A stretch of DNA of 64,000 bases from Cinnamomum chago (lineage: Eukaryota > Streptophyta > Magnoliopsida > Laurales > Lauraceae): positions 34,460,501-34,524,500 of the forward strand of contig CP142452.1 of assembly GCA_038049695.1 (NCBI GenBank), read 5' to 3'. Position 1 is the first letter of the stretch, and each line of letters begins with the position of its first letter. Made by a program: the position numbers and the translations under genes. The notes beneath the pieces are model-generated. The model was given only the letters and a program-made list of their open reading frames with translations, did not search any database and was not told where the DNA came from. Below, in pieces: positions 45,424 through 57,571 of the stretch.

Positions 45424-46899
45424 CTGACCCAATAAATAAATAAATAAAAATAAAAATAAAAATAAAGTCAAAAAGATATTTTGATGAATATGGGAAAGAA
45501 AGTCCAAATCAAATTAAATCCATAACAGATCATTATTTCTTACATATGTAGCATGAACAATGTACATTTCAAAAGAAAAGGCCCACTTTCTTTCATTTTG
45601 AAAGGAAGCATGTCATGGAAATCAGGATACAAATAGAATAATCAATGCAATGGGTCAATATTGCCATACCACATCTTCTACTTAGATTTCCACTAATTCT
45701 AGGTAGATGATTTGATGTTTCTTCATTCTTTTTTCCTTTTCTTATATTTTAAAGCTCCCATTCATGGCCCCAACCAGTGGCAGAGAGAAAGAAGGGGCAT
45801 GGGGTTCTTTTGCATCCATGAAAGGAGGAATTATCGAAAGTGATTTGGCTGTTTTTATTTCTTTGCTTTTGCCCCTCATTTTTCACCTTCTTTCATAGCA
45901 AAAGAAAATTTTACCAAGTAGTGATGGTTTTTTTGTCTCAATTATTTTCTAAAGATAGAAACAAATCACATCTTTATCCCCTCTTGTTTAGGGATATTTT
46001 CCCAAATTTTACTCTAATAGGATCTTATCCCAACCTAAGATCAAGCATACGATTAATAATGTGATTAATCCTTTAAACGTATTAACAATTGTAATCTCAA
46101 TCTTATGGTGGTACCTAAGAAAAATCTAAACCCCATAAAAGACATACATCTTTTTTTTACTGAAAAAACTAAAATCAATATCATAGGGAGGCCCACCCTT
46201 AGATATTTATACAAGACATTTCAATTTTAATCATATTTTATTTTGAGTATTAAAAATTACCAATCTGAAGGTAGATTATTAGAATAAAATCCGATGAGGA
46301 CTCTACACTAGAGGATGGAGCCATTTTCTCATTGATTTCGATTTTCATAAGTAGGTTCCCAGAGTGGTCTCACAAAATTCTCAGGCGGCTCCTGTTATTT
46401 TTTTAATTTTCTCTTTACATATATACATGTAAATGACATCGATAGATCTTGAAATCTTTAGAAATGCACCTGTTCTTCGAGAAATTCATTCCAATACAAT
46501 TTCGAGCCCTTTGTAAGATTTTGATTTCTATTGTCATTGTCAATAAAATTTGATTAGCTCCACCACTGCCCTCAACATTTATCAAGTAACCACAGGGAAA
46601 CACCAAAGAGACAATGGAAAGATTTAAAGACTTGGAACTTCTATTTATGAACCAAAGATTACTTATAAAATGGAAAGGGATGGAGTAGTAGCTACTAGAA
46701 AAATAACCAGTAGCAAGGCAGCAACTAACATATTTTCATGGAATGCAGCAAAAAATGGTTTACTCACCACGACTACTAAAATTAGCATCTACGAGAAAAC
46801 AAAGACAAACTCTCAAACAAGGTTAGAATGGGCTGTCAGAAGCAATGGTGCCCAGATATAGCATGGACATAGATTTAACATACAGGTTATTGTATCCGA
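45424..46899. other. Upstream intron sequence, no TDP1 exon found
   Basis: Searched by eye on the minus strand for the preceding TDP1 exons and the HxK motif; none was seen. No other feature is supported. Confidence 0.4.
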
Positions 46900-47216
46900 A
46901 CCCTGGGCACCAAAAATTATTTTTAGTAAAGATAGTTCCATTTGATGAGTCTGCAACATGGAAAAAAAAAAAAAAACAGAAGAAGCAAGGCACGGTTCAG
47001 ATGGAATTTGAACTCAATGATCTCGAAGATGATACATTGATGATCCAAGTACTTCTTATAAATCAAATATACATGGGAATCTAAATTACAAAATAAAAGA
47101 ATTCAAAATTGAAGAGGCTTCGCAAATCTGAAGAAATGGATGATATGGTTGCCTATGCCTTGTTGACCAATCAGGGAGAGCCATCCGCGCTTAATGAAGC
47201 TTTTGAAAACTGTGAG
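46900..47216 (+). pseudogene. Copia pol linker fragment
   Basis: Broken frames give VPFDESATWK (near 46930) and DDMVAYALLTNQGEPSALNE (near 47140-47200). This is the linker between integrase and reverse transcriptase in Copia polyproteins. It is cut at 47216 by the long LTR that follows. No continuation was found after 56133. Confidence 0.6.
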
Positions 47217-48359
47217 TGTAATATCCCAAACCCGGGTTAGGGGTTCGAATTTTGTGTTTAGTTTAATTGGATGATTCATGCTGTTCCCTTGAATTTCCAA
47301 ACTGTAAGATCATTATTTTATCCATATATTGTGTAGAGATATTAATACTTTGGTGAGTGTTTTTCTTTCTAATGATTAATTGGTTAATGTAAGTGGGTCC
47401 TAAGCCCTTAAGAGAAATTATATGACCTTTGGTAGGACCCATTGATCCCACATTAATAGAACATGGTTAAAAGAGGGAGGGGTGGGTGGGTGGGGGGAGA
47501 GAGACCTTAATTTGTATGCAAAAACCACCCCAAAATCCAAGAGGGACTTAAGCATGAACCCCAAGGAGGAATCCTTTGTGTGCACAAAACCCTAAGCAAC
47601 CCAAATCCCCTTGTACACCAGTGTAAGGCTTTTTTTCCTCTCTTATTCCTCTCACTTTCATTCTTTTGCTTCCATACCTAGAGAGAACCCCTAAACCTAG
47701 AGTTTTGACTGAGGAGCTAGAAGAGATCAAGGAGAACTTGAAGGAGAAGAGAACCAGCGGCCTTGTGCTTCCTTGGATGACTTTCATCTTCCCTCAAGTC
47801 AACAAAGCCACCGTAGCCTACACAAGGTGAGTAGATTTCCCAATCTACCTGCATAAGATGTGTTCTTCAAACTTCAGATTCTAGAAACCCTAATATGTGT
47901 AGATATGAAATGAAAAAAAAAACCCAAGGGAATAGAGGATTCCCTTTTGGCTGAACCCCAAACCCTAATTTAGGGTTGGCTAAATGACTAGTTTGGGGTT
48001 TAGGGGGTGGCCTAACCCCCAATTTGGGGGTTTAGACCTTAGTTGAACCTAATTGGAGCCTATCATGGGTTCCAATGACAACCGATCCATGGTGCAAGGG
48101 GTTTCATGATTCCTTGCATTAGGGCATGATATATCTTTAGGGTTTTTCATGTATATTTTCTGATTGTTTCAAGCAACTATGTTATCTTCTTGATGTATTA
48201 GGGAATTGTGGATTTAATTGTAACTACTATAATGGTTAGTGATGTGGGACCCTAAGATGGAGAATTGAGAAAGATTGAACAATGAATGGTGGGTTTGGCA
48301 ATGGCCGCACGGCTCGCACCCTCCAACCTGCAGTCTTAGGTTGGCCGAACGCTGGTTTA

Positions 48360-49566
48360 TACATATATATATATATATATATTGAATGGTTACTTTCATT
48401 AAAAGAGCAAACAGTACAAGAGAAAAGTGCTGAAAGCCGAAGAGAACAAAACAATACAACAACAGAAGAACCTTAAGAACAGCCAGCTACGGCCCTGTCA
48501 TAGAAAGGGCCACCTCTTTCCAATGATACACAATTTGATCTAAGGAGTATCCCTTAAAAGAAGATAGAATAGACACCCAAGAAACTACTAAGAACATCGA
48601 TTTCTCCACCAGTCTGCTTTCACTAATTGCATTTCCTTCAAAACATCTTGAATTTCTTTCCTTCCAGATCGTCCAGACCACAGCTAGAAAAGACAACCGC
48701 CACATCACTTTGCCTCTAGGGTCCCCAATTGGGGATTTCCAAGCTTGGAAAAGCTCTGGGAGAGACTGAGGAAGAACCTAACTACAACCAAACCCTCCTA
48801 TTATAGCCATCCATATAGTTTAAGCTAATTTACAGTTTAGCAAGAGATGGTCCACGGTTTCTTCATCCCTCAAGCACATCGAGCAACCATTCACTATCTG
48901 CACCAGTCTCCTCCTCAAAAGGTCCATAGTACGGATCATTTTCCTCAGAACAAGCCACCCGAAAACAAGCACCCTAGGAGGAGCTTTCATCTTCCAGATG
49001 CCATACACCGCACTCCTACCCCTGAGATTGTTGAGGATTGTCTTAAAGAAAGAAGACACTGAAAAGAATCCATTCTTAGAGGCAGTCCACACCCTATCAT
49101 CAGCTCTATTGTTTTGAATGGAAATATTAGTCAAGGAATTAAGGAGATCAATGAACTGTGATTCTTCGATATCCTTCAAATTCCTTCTAAAAGTATGGCA
49201 CCATACCATCTGGCCTCCAGCAATACTCATATAAGAGCTGACCGTTGCTTCCTTGTCTTGTGCACACCTAAACAGGTCAGGAAATTGAGCACACATCATC
49301 CTTTCACCTATCCAGCTATCTTTCCAAAAAAGGATCCTTTCCCCCGATCCAATTTGGTACCTGATGTTCTCCATGAAAAGACTCTTAACCGAAAGGATAC
49401 CCTTCCATATAGCAGATGAATTCCGAAAGGGATCCTAGATATCCCACCCATGTCTTGGAAGGTTGCATTTCTTTTCCAACACCTGTCTCCAAAGACCTTG
49501 TGAACCGTCTCCAATCCTCCATGGCCATTTGCCCAGAAGGGCTTGATTCATCTTCTTTAGGGGTCT
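48360..49566 (-). mobile_element. Plant L1-type LINE, 5'-truncated
   Basis: The minus strand encodes the C-terminal part of an L1 ORF2 protein up to its stop near 48487, then a short 3' region ending in a TA-rich tail (48360-48382). A similar TA run at the other end (49566-49581) may be the target duplication. It lies inside the long LTR 47217-56133. Confidence 0.78.
48487..49560 (-). pseudogene. L1 ORF2 C-terminus with reverse-transcriptase zinc-binding domain
   Basis: Segments: LGKWPWRIGDG (about 49530), GSGERILFWKDSWIGE (about 49350), DRVWTASKNGFFSV, PPRVLVFGWLVLRKM, and CSMCLRDEETVDHLLLNC, the zf-RVT cysteine/histidine region, then VVWTIWKERNSRCFEG. This order is typical of the end of plant L1 ORF2. 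The longest open piece is 48820-49374, and a frame change separates it from the 48487-48708 piece. The catalytic RT and endonuclease regions are missing. Confidence 0.88.
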
Positions 49567-50179
49567 ATATATATATATATCTTTGGGCTTTTCTACCTTA
49601 AATGTGATGGATTCTTACATGGTGACTCTATGCTCTTCATTCTTGACGATCCTAGCTTAATGGTATTCATATTAGGGATTTTGATGGGTGGTTTCAAATC
49701 TGAATTTATGGAAGTAATGTTAATTATGCTAGTGCATAGAGCTTGGAATGGAAACCTATGCACCACTTTGGCCAAACCCTAGGTTGGGCCTTTGTGCCTA
49801 GTCGAACTTCCTCGTGGGTATTCGGCCATGGTCAATTGTCACACTATGTTGGTTATTAGAATTCCCTTCTAATACTCATTAATTACAATCTAATACATGC
49901 TTCCTATATGACTTGTGTTTTCTACTTGATCACACTTGTATTATGCTATACATGATGTGTTTTGTTAATTTGAATTAGAGGTAGAAAGAGAGGGGTAGTA
50001 AATATAATGTGTCATAAAACAAGGTGGAGGGATTTGAAAGGAGAGAGCGACAATATTTAAGGACTAAGTGATTGCTGAGGGAGAATGGAATTTTGAAGGA
50101 GAAATTACACCGATGTGGAATCAAATGGCTAACTGTGTCAGGAAGGTTGCTAAAGAGGTGCTTGGAGAGTTAAAAGGGA

Positions 50180-50911
50180 AGAGACACAATAATAAAGAAA
50201 CCTAGTGGTGGAGTGTAGAGGTTCAAGAAGTTGTTCGGGAGAAGAGACGTTACAAAGTTTGGCAGGGTACTAGGAACATGGAAAACTATGAGACGTATAA
50301 GAAGGCAAAGAAGGAAGCTAATAGAGTAGTAAGTGATGCAAAGTGAAAAGCATATGATGAACTATAAAATAGGTTTGGAACAAGAGAAGGAGAGAAGGGT
50401 GTTTTTAAGCTTGCAAAAATAAGAAAAAGAGAAAAGTAGGGACTTAGATCATGTCATATGTATTAAGAGCAATGACCAAAAAGTTCTAGTGAAGGACAAC
50501 GATATCAAAGAAAGGTGGATGGAATGTTTTAGCATACTTTTAAATGAAGACTATATCAGAGACATAAGAACAAAAGAGGATACTTCAATAGCAAAACATA
50601 CTTTTTTCCCCATAGAATTAGGGTGGTTGAAGTGAGGAAAGCATTATAACAAATGAAGGCAGGAAAGGCTATGGGTCCAGATGACATCTCGATTGAAGCT
50701 TGGAAATGCTTAGGCGAAATTGGGGAGAAGTTGGGGAGATTTGGTTAACTAAACTCTTCAATAATATATTAATGACAAAGAAAATGCTTGATGAATGGAG
50801 AAGAAGTGTTGCAGTACCTATTTATCAGAACAAGGGAGATATACAAAACGGTACCAACTATCGTGAGATTAAACTTATGAGTCATACTATGAAATAATGG
50901 GAGAAAGTAAT
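50180..50911 (+). pseudogene. RTE reverse transcriptase, N-terminal part
   Basis: Broken frames: WWSVEVQEVVREKRRYK, YKKAKKEANRVVSDAK, KAMGPDDISIEAWK and RRSVAVPIYQNKGDIQNGTN. The last is the RT motif preceding NYR. It is interrupted at 50911 by the solo LTR, whose target duplication GTAAT lies in the codons for VI. Confidence 0.82.
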
Positions 50912-53900
50912 TGTGAGGCCCCACCCCTTGTGGACCCTCACTTTGAATTTAAATATTATAATTATAGCATATGTTATCTAATCTCGCTAATTAGTAGGGA
51001 TTAGTAAGGGTAGAGTAGTATATTAGCCTAGTTTCTAAGAGTTAGTGTCTTTTTGTAGTTTATGAGTCCTATAGGGTGTGTTTTATAATTCTTAGAGTTT
51101 GTTAGTTAGTTAGAGGCCCTAGCTAGTAAATAGAGTTAATAGGAGGGGTTTCCACATGAGAACCTTCCATCTTTTCTAAAAAGGACCTAAATACCCTTGT
51201 ACTTATCTTCATTTCCCACTAAACTAGGAAGGGCACCTTGGTAATCAGCCACCCAACTCAACCTATTTAACTAAACTCTCCCCTCCCAAACGAACTCCAT
51301 GTTCTCACTCTCATTTCCTTCTCTTCTCTCTCATTTTCCCTCCAACTCTCTCTCTCTCTCTCTAAAACCCTAGATCTAGAACCCTAGCTACAAGGAGAAG
51401 AAGATCTACTACAAGCTACAGCTATCATCTCTTCTAAGGAGCTCTTTTATCTTATAGATCTCTCATCTCTCATCTAATCAAGGTATTTATCTCCTTCTAG
51501 TTCAATTTCCCTAGAAATCTCTCTTTCTCTCTCTAGATTTCCTTATTGCAATTCTCTCGTGGTTTTGGGGTTAGGATCTTTAGATCTCCTTAGATCTGGT
51601 TTTTGGGTTTGTTTGAGTGATTCGAAGACCCTTAAAGCTTGGATTTCTATTTGGAGGTTGGATCTCTCTATTTTCTCCTATTTTCCTTTGCAAGCGGATT
51701 GAGGCAAGTGCAATATACCTACTTAGCATAGAATGCATGTTTTCCTTATCTTGATTCTGCAATTTCAATTCAATTGATGTATGAATGCTTAGATCTATCA
51801 TTTGAGCTTGTTTTCATGGTTTTTGGCCATTGATGGAGGCGTTTATCTCATTTGGAAGATCAATGGCTCAAGGGTATATGGTTAGATGTATATTGAAGTG
51901 CTTTTGATGTTTGTTGATGTTTCCATGATGAATGGATGAGATTGGATGCGTCTGGGATGGAAATTGGATTGAAGAAGGGAAATTCCAGAATCTGGATTTT
52001 GTAGCAGGTGTGTGTACTCGGTCGACTGACCTGCAGTTTGGTCGACCAGCGACACTGAAAACTGAGAAAAACCAAGTCTCAGTTATATTTCTGTGAAATT
52101 CTCAATATTGTGTTCTCGGTCGACCAGCCACACTGCGCAGAGGGTCGACCTGGAAGTCAACATCTTGACTTCCTAGTGTACTCGGTCGACCGAACCCTGT
52201 GCTCGATTGACCGGATACACTGTGCTCAGTGATGTCCAGCTTTCATTTCTGAGGTCGTGATCTGTTATGGGGCCCATTGACCATCCAAATAGATTTCCAT
52301 TGATGTGCCAAGCACGAGTCAATGGTGTGGCTCAACCTTGACTCGTGGGGATCACCAAATAGGGTCTAGGTTATGGATTTGATGGTGATTCGATCCTTAA
52401 ACGTTCTCAAAGATGTCCGTAATTTCTGGAGTACCAAACACAGTATCCATTAGCATCTGAGACTTCATTTAAAGATCAAATTAACTGATATGGACCTGGA
52501 CCTAAAAGTGGACCATTACTTAGGATGGACTTTCGATATTTCCGTTGATTCTCTTACTTGGAGGTTTATTTCACTTAATGCACCACTGTTACTCTTATAT
52601 CCTTACTGTTGCTTATACATGTTAATTAAGTGGAAAATGGATGACCTGAACCAAGGATTACTTAAAGGTGACCCGGGGATGTGATTAGGTGATCAATGAC
52701 CCGTGTTTGTGTCCAGGCGGGCCCTCATATGGCCTAAGTTGGGATGTGTGATACCTTAGAATGAAGAGGTTGGTTGTGATGGACTTGTGACTCATTATGA
52801 ATGAGATGGACTGATTATTAATGGAAATGAACTTGTTACCTTACTTGGACTATTTTTAGACCAGGCCATGGTTTTGGTGGGCCTTGGTATGGATTCAATG
52901 TTGGACTTGGACTTGGACAGTGTTCCATGGATTGAACTGGTACTTGGACCTCTTAGGGACTTGTTAGGACCTTGCTCGCGCAAGGCAAGCCTAGACAGAC
53001 ATAGACTTGTATTGTTTCCTTGAGTCGGCATTAACATTCACTTAGTAGTCTTAAGCTCAGCCTTTGGACTGATCATCACTAGTAGGAGCTATTATGAGTG
53101 TTGAGTGGCCTATTATGATGAGCTATGTTTAGACGGATGGTGTGATACTGGGTCCAGCCTTCTAAGTGATGAGTGTTCAGACGGATGAGTGTTAGTCGCA
53201 GGGCTCGTCATTCCTTAGCACTATTACTTTTCCCCACCGCGACTGTGAGTATGCCGCGGTATCCAGCTTGTATGAATGTGCCACGTTGTTGTCTGTTAGA
53301 CTAAATGACTTACTTATCCCAATTCTAACTACTTATCTTACTCAACTGCCTAGCTTTTGTATTATTGTCATTCTCATTGATTTTATGATTGCCTCTACTC
53401 TTTTGATGCATACATCTTATGTTACGTGTATACTGTGCCTTGCCAGATCTTTGGATATGATCCATTCTTGGTGCTTAGATATTGACCCCGACTATGAGGA
53501 CGATGCGCTTGTCGAAGCGCCCGTAGCTAGTGACTACGATTGGGGACCAGCTGACCCCGAGGTCAAGCTGGATGACGGAGTGCCTACACCTGGGGTGTGA
53601 GAGTATCTTTTCTTGGGTTTTGAGCGATTATGTGGTAAGCAGGGAGGTAGTCTGATATGTATAAACACTTGTTAAATACATTTGAGATTTAGGCTGGACT
53701 TCAGCCCTGCTACACTTGATTCATTTTATATGATACATTTTGCTTCCGCTATATTCTTTACGCTTACGCAATTCAACCATTGATCTTATATTGTTCAAAA
53801 AGTTTTAAATTGGACCTCACTGCGGACCTACGATCTTGGAAGTTCTCGGATTTTTCGGGAAGTAGTGCGCCAACTTCGGATACCTTGATGATTATTTCAA

Positions 53901-53922
53901 TATTCGGAATTGGGATGTTACA
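50912..53922. mobile_element. Solo LTR of a long-LTR element, 3011 bp
   Basis: It starts TGTGAGGCCCCACCCC and ends AATTGGGATGTTACA. The 5-bp duplication GTAAT is perfect (50907-50911, 53923-53927), and the RTE reading continues across it. No internal domain. It contains a GTCGAC palindrome cluster and, near its 3' end (about 53480-53600), an acidic open stretch (DPDYEDDALVEAPVA), coding significance unknown. Confidence 0.92.
52015..52200. repeat. GTCGAC palindrome cluster within solo LTR
   Basis: Five GTCGAC hexamers (52021, 52041, 52119, 52144, 52185), mostly as CGGTCGACC with the phrase GTGTACTCGGTCGACCGA or close variants. It sits about 37-43% into the LTR, close to the relative place of the CTCGAG array in the LTR at 35683. 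Confidence 0.88.
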
Positions 53923-54866
53923 GTAATGGAGCAAAGGCTTAGACAGAAGACCAAGATATCTAAAAAATCAATTTAATTTTATACCAGGGAGGTCAATGAA
54001 GGAAGCTATCTTCTCACTTAAGCAATTAAAGGAAAAATATTGAGCAAAGAGGAAAAACCTGCATATGGATCGATCTAGAAAAAGCCTACAACAAGGTACC
54101 TAGAGAATTAATTTGGTGGGTTTTAAATAAAAGGAATATTCCAAGAGGTTATATTGAAATTCTTAAAGACATGTATGAAGGAGAACTATTTGTGGAGAAA
54201 CGGGAGTTCCAAGTGACCATAGGTTTGCATCAGGGGTCAGCCCTAAGCCATTATCTCTTTGCACTGATTATGGATGAGGTAACTGCTCATATTCAAGAAG
54301 AGATACCTTGGTGCATGTTATTTGCAGATGATATTGTGTTGGTAGACAAATCAAGAGATGGTGTGAATGCAAAACTCGAGAGATGGCGGGAGGCTTTAGA
54401 ATCCAAATGATTTAAAATAAGCCATATAAAGACGGAATATATGGTTTGTAACTTCAGTGGGCATATAGAAAGGTTTGAAACTACTGTGAGAATTAAAGAC
54501 CATGAGATACCACAAAGTGATTCTTTCCGCCACCTTCGCTCTATAATTAGTAAGGATGGGAAGATTGATGAAGATGTCGAACATAGGATTAAAGGGGAGC
54601 GGTTGAAGTGGAGACTTGGTTCGAGAGTGATTTGTGATCGACAAATACCAACAAGATTGAAGGAAAAATTTTACAGGACAACGATTAGACCAGCTATGAC
54701 CAATGGAGCAAAATGTTGGCCAATCAAGAAGCAACATATGCACAGAATGGATGTAGCAGAGATGAGAATGTTAGGGAGGATGTGTGATAAAAATAGGAAG
54801 GATAGATTTCGAAATGAGCGCTTTCGAGAGCATTTAGGGGTAGCAAGTAGCAACAATAGAGGATAA
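53923..54866 (+). pseudogene. RTE reverse transcriptase, C-terminal part
   Basis: Resumes with EQRLRQKTKISKNQFNF and PGRSMKEAIFSLKQL, then DLEKAY-like and RELIWWVL-like remnants. Next come LHQGSALSHYLFALIMDEV and the catalytic CMLFADDIVLV (about 54330), and later VEHRIKGERLKWRLGS. The FADD catalytic motif survives but frames are broken. Confidence 0.85.
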
Positions 54867-56133
54867 CATTAGAGAAACTCGTTTGAGATGGTTTGGGCAT
54901 GTCCAACGTAGGCCGGTAACAGTGCCGATAAGGAAAAGTTTGGCCATGAAGGTTGATGACCCACCAAGGGGAAGGGGTAGGCCCAAAGAGGACGTGGATG
55001 GAGGTAGTAAAAATAGAAATGAAAAAGTATAACTTATCTGAGGATTTGGCTCAAGATAGATCGGAATTGAGAAACAGAATGCATGTAGCTGATCCCAACA
55101 TAGTTGGGACAAGGCTTTGATGATGATGTGTTTTGTTAATTCGATGACGATTTGTGAATTACAATGTATATGATGGTTAAGATGGGTCATTCTGTAATTG
55201 TGAAAGCATCTCAAACCTATAAGGGACTGATTATGCAATTGACTTTCCACAACCGAATACCAATAGTGAATCGGTGCAGGGAAAATTAAATCCAGATCAC
55301 GTGTAAGGGGCTGGTTGCAAGCTAACTTATTATAGCTGTTGAGAACAATTTGAGATTAATGTGAATTTGAACTGTGAATACATGACCTTGTTAAATTATC
55401 AGAATTGGAAAGACCTTGATGAGTTCAACTGAACCTTGGAAACCCCAAACTGCTAGCACGGTATGGTGAAGACATCCACGTACTAGGGCCTTAAAATGTA
55501 ATGTTTGTAAGTCAGCTTTGGGAGAGCATTCTCCAGGTACCGCCTTAAGTAACTCGAACCCTTGTTAGTCACCCTGTGGTGTGCACAAAGATTATAAATG
55601 GTACCCATTGTCATGCCTTGTACCCGTATGGGGCAAGCGCTCGTTGGCCTTTCCTACTAAGCAATTATGTGCTTGTCCATGGGAAAATGCTATATCCTAC
55701 CTTGCATAAACTAGAACTCAGATTTGATGAAACTATTGAATCCTTTATCTCAAACCAGAGGATGAGGTGGCTTGAGATAAGGGAACGTAAACGATGTACT
55801 TTAGAGTATCACGCTAGCGCAAGAGTTTCCGTTATCATTTTTTGGGGATAGTTTCTTTTGTTTAGCATCTTTTGTTGCTGGCTATGTTTTTGGAGACCTT
55901 TCGGGAATGTAAATAATACTTTTGTAATTGTCAACCTTAATGCGAATGGAATGCATCTTGGATTTTTGTACACTCTGATATCTCATCGCTATTTATGTTT
56001 TAAATGAATTTTATTATTGGTTACATAAGCTTCTGCTGAAAGTCTTGAAAATGTGATGGAATTTGCCTTAGCAGAATCCTAACGGTAACAAGCAAATCAG
56101 TTGTTTTTGGTAATCCGGTCTGGGGGCATGACA

Positions 56134-56629
56134 CCGTCTTATAATTTCATTATTTACAAAAAAATAATATTAAATAAATAAAACTTATCTGAATTACAAG
56201 AGTCTCAAAATTTCACCAAATTACAAAACGATAGTTCAATGAATCTCAATAACCCCCCTTCCCCTCTTATGTTGGCGCATAAATATATAACTAGCACACT
56301 AATCCGTGCTAAGCATGGCCATACTTACCAATACAATTTGCAACAACATACATAAAAATCAATTAAAAAGAAACTCAAATCACATAGAATCATCTTCAAA
56401 CACTTACCAACAGAAAAAAACAGAAAAGAGGATTATGAAAATACCTCCTTTTTTTAAATCCAAGAGTCTGTGGTGTAGAAATGGAGTAAGAGAAGTTGGG
56501 TAGAAAGGAAACAGGAGTATACGTAGAGTAAGTGTATATGAGATGTGGGATGGAAATGAACTCATTGAAAAGAGAAGAGTGAAAAAAGGGAAGAAGTAGA
56601 GTGGTTGCATGTGGAAGTGGGGGGATAAT
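56134..56629. other. Spacer before the Copia element, no gene recognised
   Basis: No coding domain. The sequence continues after the Copia at 61994. Confidence 0.4.
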
Positions 56630-56946
56630 TGTTAAACAGGCCCAAGCCCAAGGCCCATGAACATATCCTATCCAGAATATCATATCTCACGTGGATATTG
56701 ATTGGGTCAACTTGTAACAGTTGTACATATTATCTTAATTAGATTTTCTCTTGTAATTAGTTAGTTTCCTAAAGTTAGAATAACAATTGATGTAATTAGT
56801 TAGTTTCCTAACTGAGAAGCCTTGATTGAGGCATGTAATACTCTATATATTGGGGCTAGATCTCCAAAGGTGAGGACACACAATAATACATTCAGTTTCC
56901 AAGAACTCACGTTCTATTCTTACATTCTGCAATTGTGAGAATGACA
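56630..56946 (+). repeat. Copia 5' LTR
   Basis: 317 bp, TG...CA. CTCTATATATTGGGG near 56842 is a likely TATA region. Confidence 0.95.
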
Positions 56947-56959
56947 TGGTATCAAAGCC
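56947..56959 (+). promoter_or_regulatory. Copia primer binding site
   Basis: TGGTATCAAAGCC immediately after the LTR, a tRNA-Met-type site one base different from the common TGGTATCAGAGC. Confidence 0.9.
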
Positions 56960-57571
56960 AAGGTCAAGAAAATCTTGTTCTTTGATCTTACATAGCATTT
57001 AGGCATTAAGGATAGAGAGAAATCAATCTCTCTTGTGAAGATCGACAGATCAAGGATCTGTTTAAAGGAATCCAGACGCTGCAACAGTCTCATCTTCATG
57101 GTGGCCCACCTCTGATCATCAAACCACCATCAGAGATCTCTCCAGACATGGTCGTCTGGATTTTCTAAGAATATTGGAGATTTTTTCACAATTTTTCAGC
57201 ACTCCCAGGTTGGTGATTTACACATTCTCGACATTGTCCAGTTTTTTAATACTGTTTTCATCTGGACCGTCCAGAATCTTGGATCTGTGGTGGAATTGGA
57301 TCATTCTTTTTCCAGTAGAATGCAAATTACTGTAATTCTTCAGATCAGTGATCTGATCATTGACTAGATCTATCAGTGGGGCCCACATAGCAGATCAGCA
57401 AGAAAAATTCAGGTCGCCTGGAGTGTTTTTTTGCCCTTTTTAGGTTCTGTGTTGTTTTTTCTCCTCCTTGATTGATCGGATCTTAGTATCTATACACAGC
57501 ACAGTTTGTTATCAGCATTTAGATTTCATCTCTTCACTGTTGTTGGAATTTCTTTGCAATCAAGATTGAAG

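Larger units (their letters stand above)
49971..55124 (+). mobile_element. RTE-type LINE, 5'-truncated, split by a solo LTR
   Basis: It is flanked by a perfect 17-bp target duplication GATGTGTTTTGTTAATT (49954-49970, 55125-55141) and ends in TTTGATGATG, the tail type of RTE LINEs. Net length without the LTR at 50912-53922 is about 2.1 kb. It is itself inserted in the long LTR 47217-56133. Confidence 0.88.
47217..56133. mobile_element. Long LTR (same family as 24415-30810), interrupted by two LINEs
   Basis: It starts TGTAATATCCCAAACCC and ends TGGGGGCATGACA. Net length after removing the L1 and RTE insertions is about 2.5 kb. Its 3' portion (55380-55690) aligns with 29990-30300 of the other LTR, including CAGCTTTGGGAGA.CATTCTCCAGGT. 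Flanking pentamers differ (GTGAG left, CCGTC right), so it is not a simple solo LTR with intact target duplication. A recombinant between two insertions, or a mutated duplication, would fit. Confidence 0.72.

Noticed and set aside
53268..53600. 110-codon frame with an acidic C-terminus as a host gene
   Set aside because: It lies entirely inside the solo LTR 50912-53922, has no recognisable domain, and its membrane-like N-terminal half looks fortuitous.
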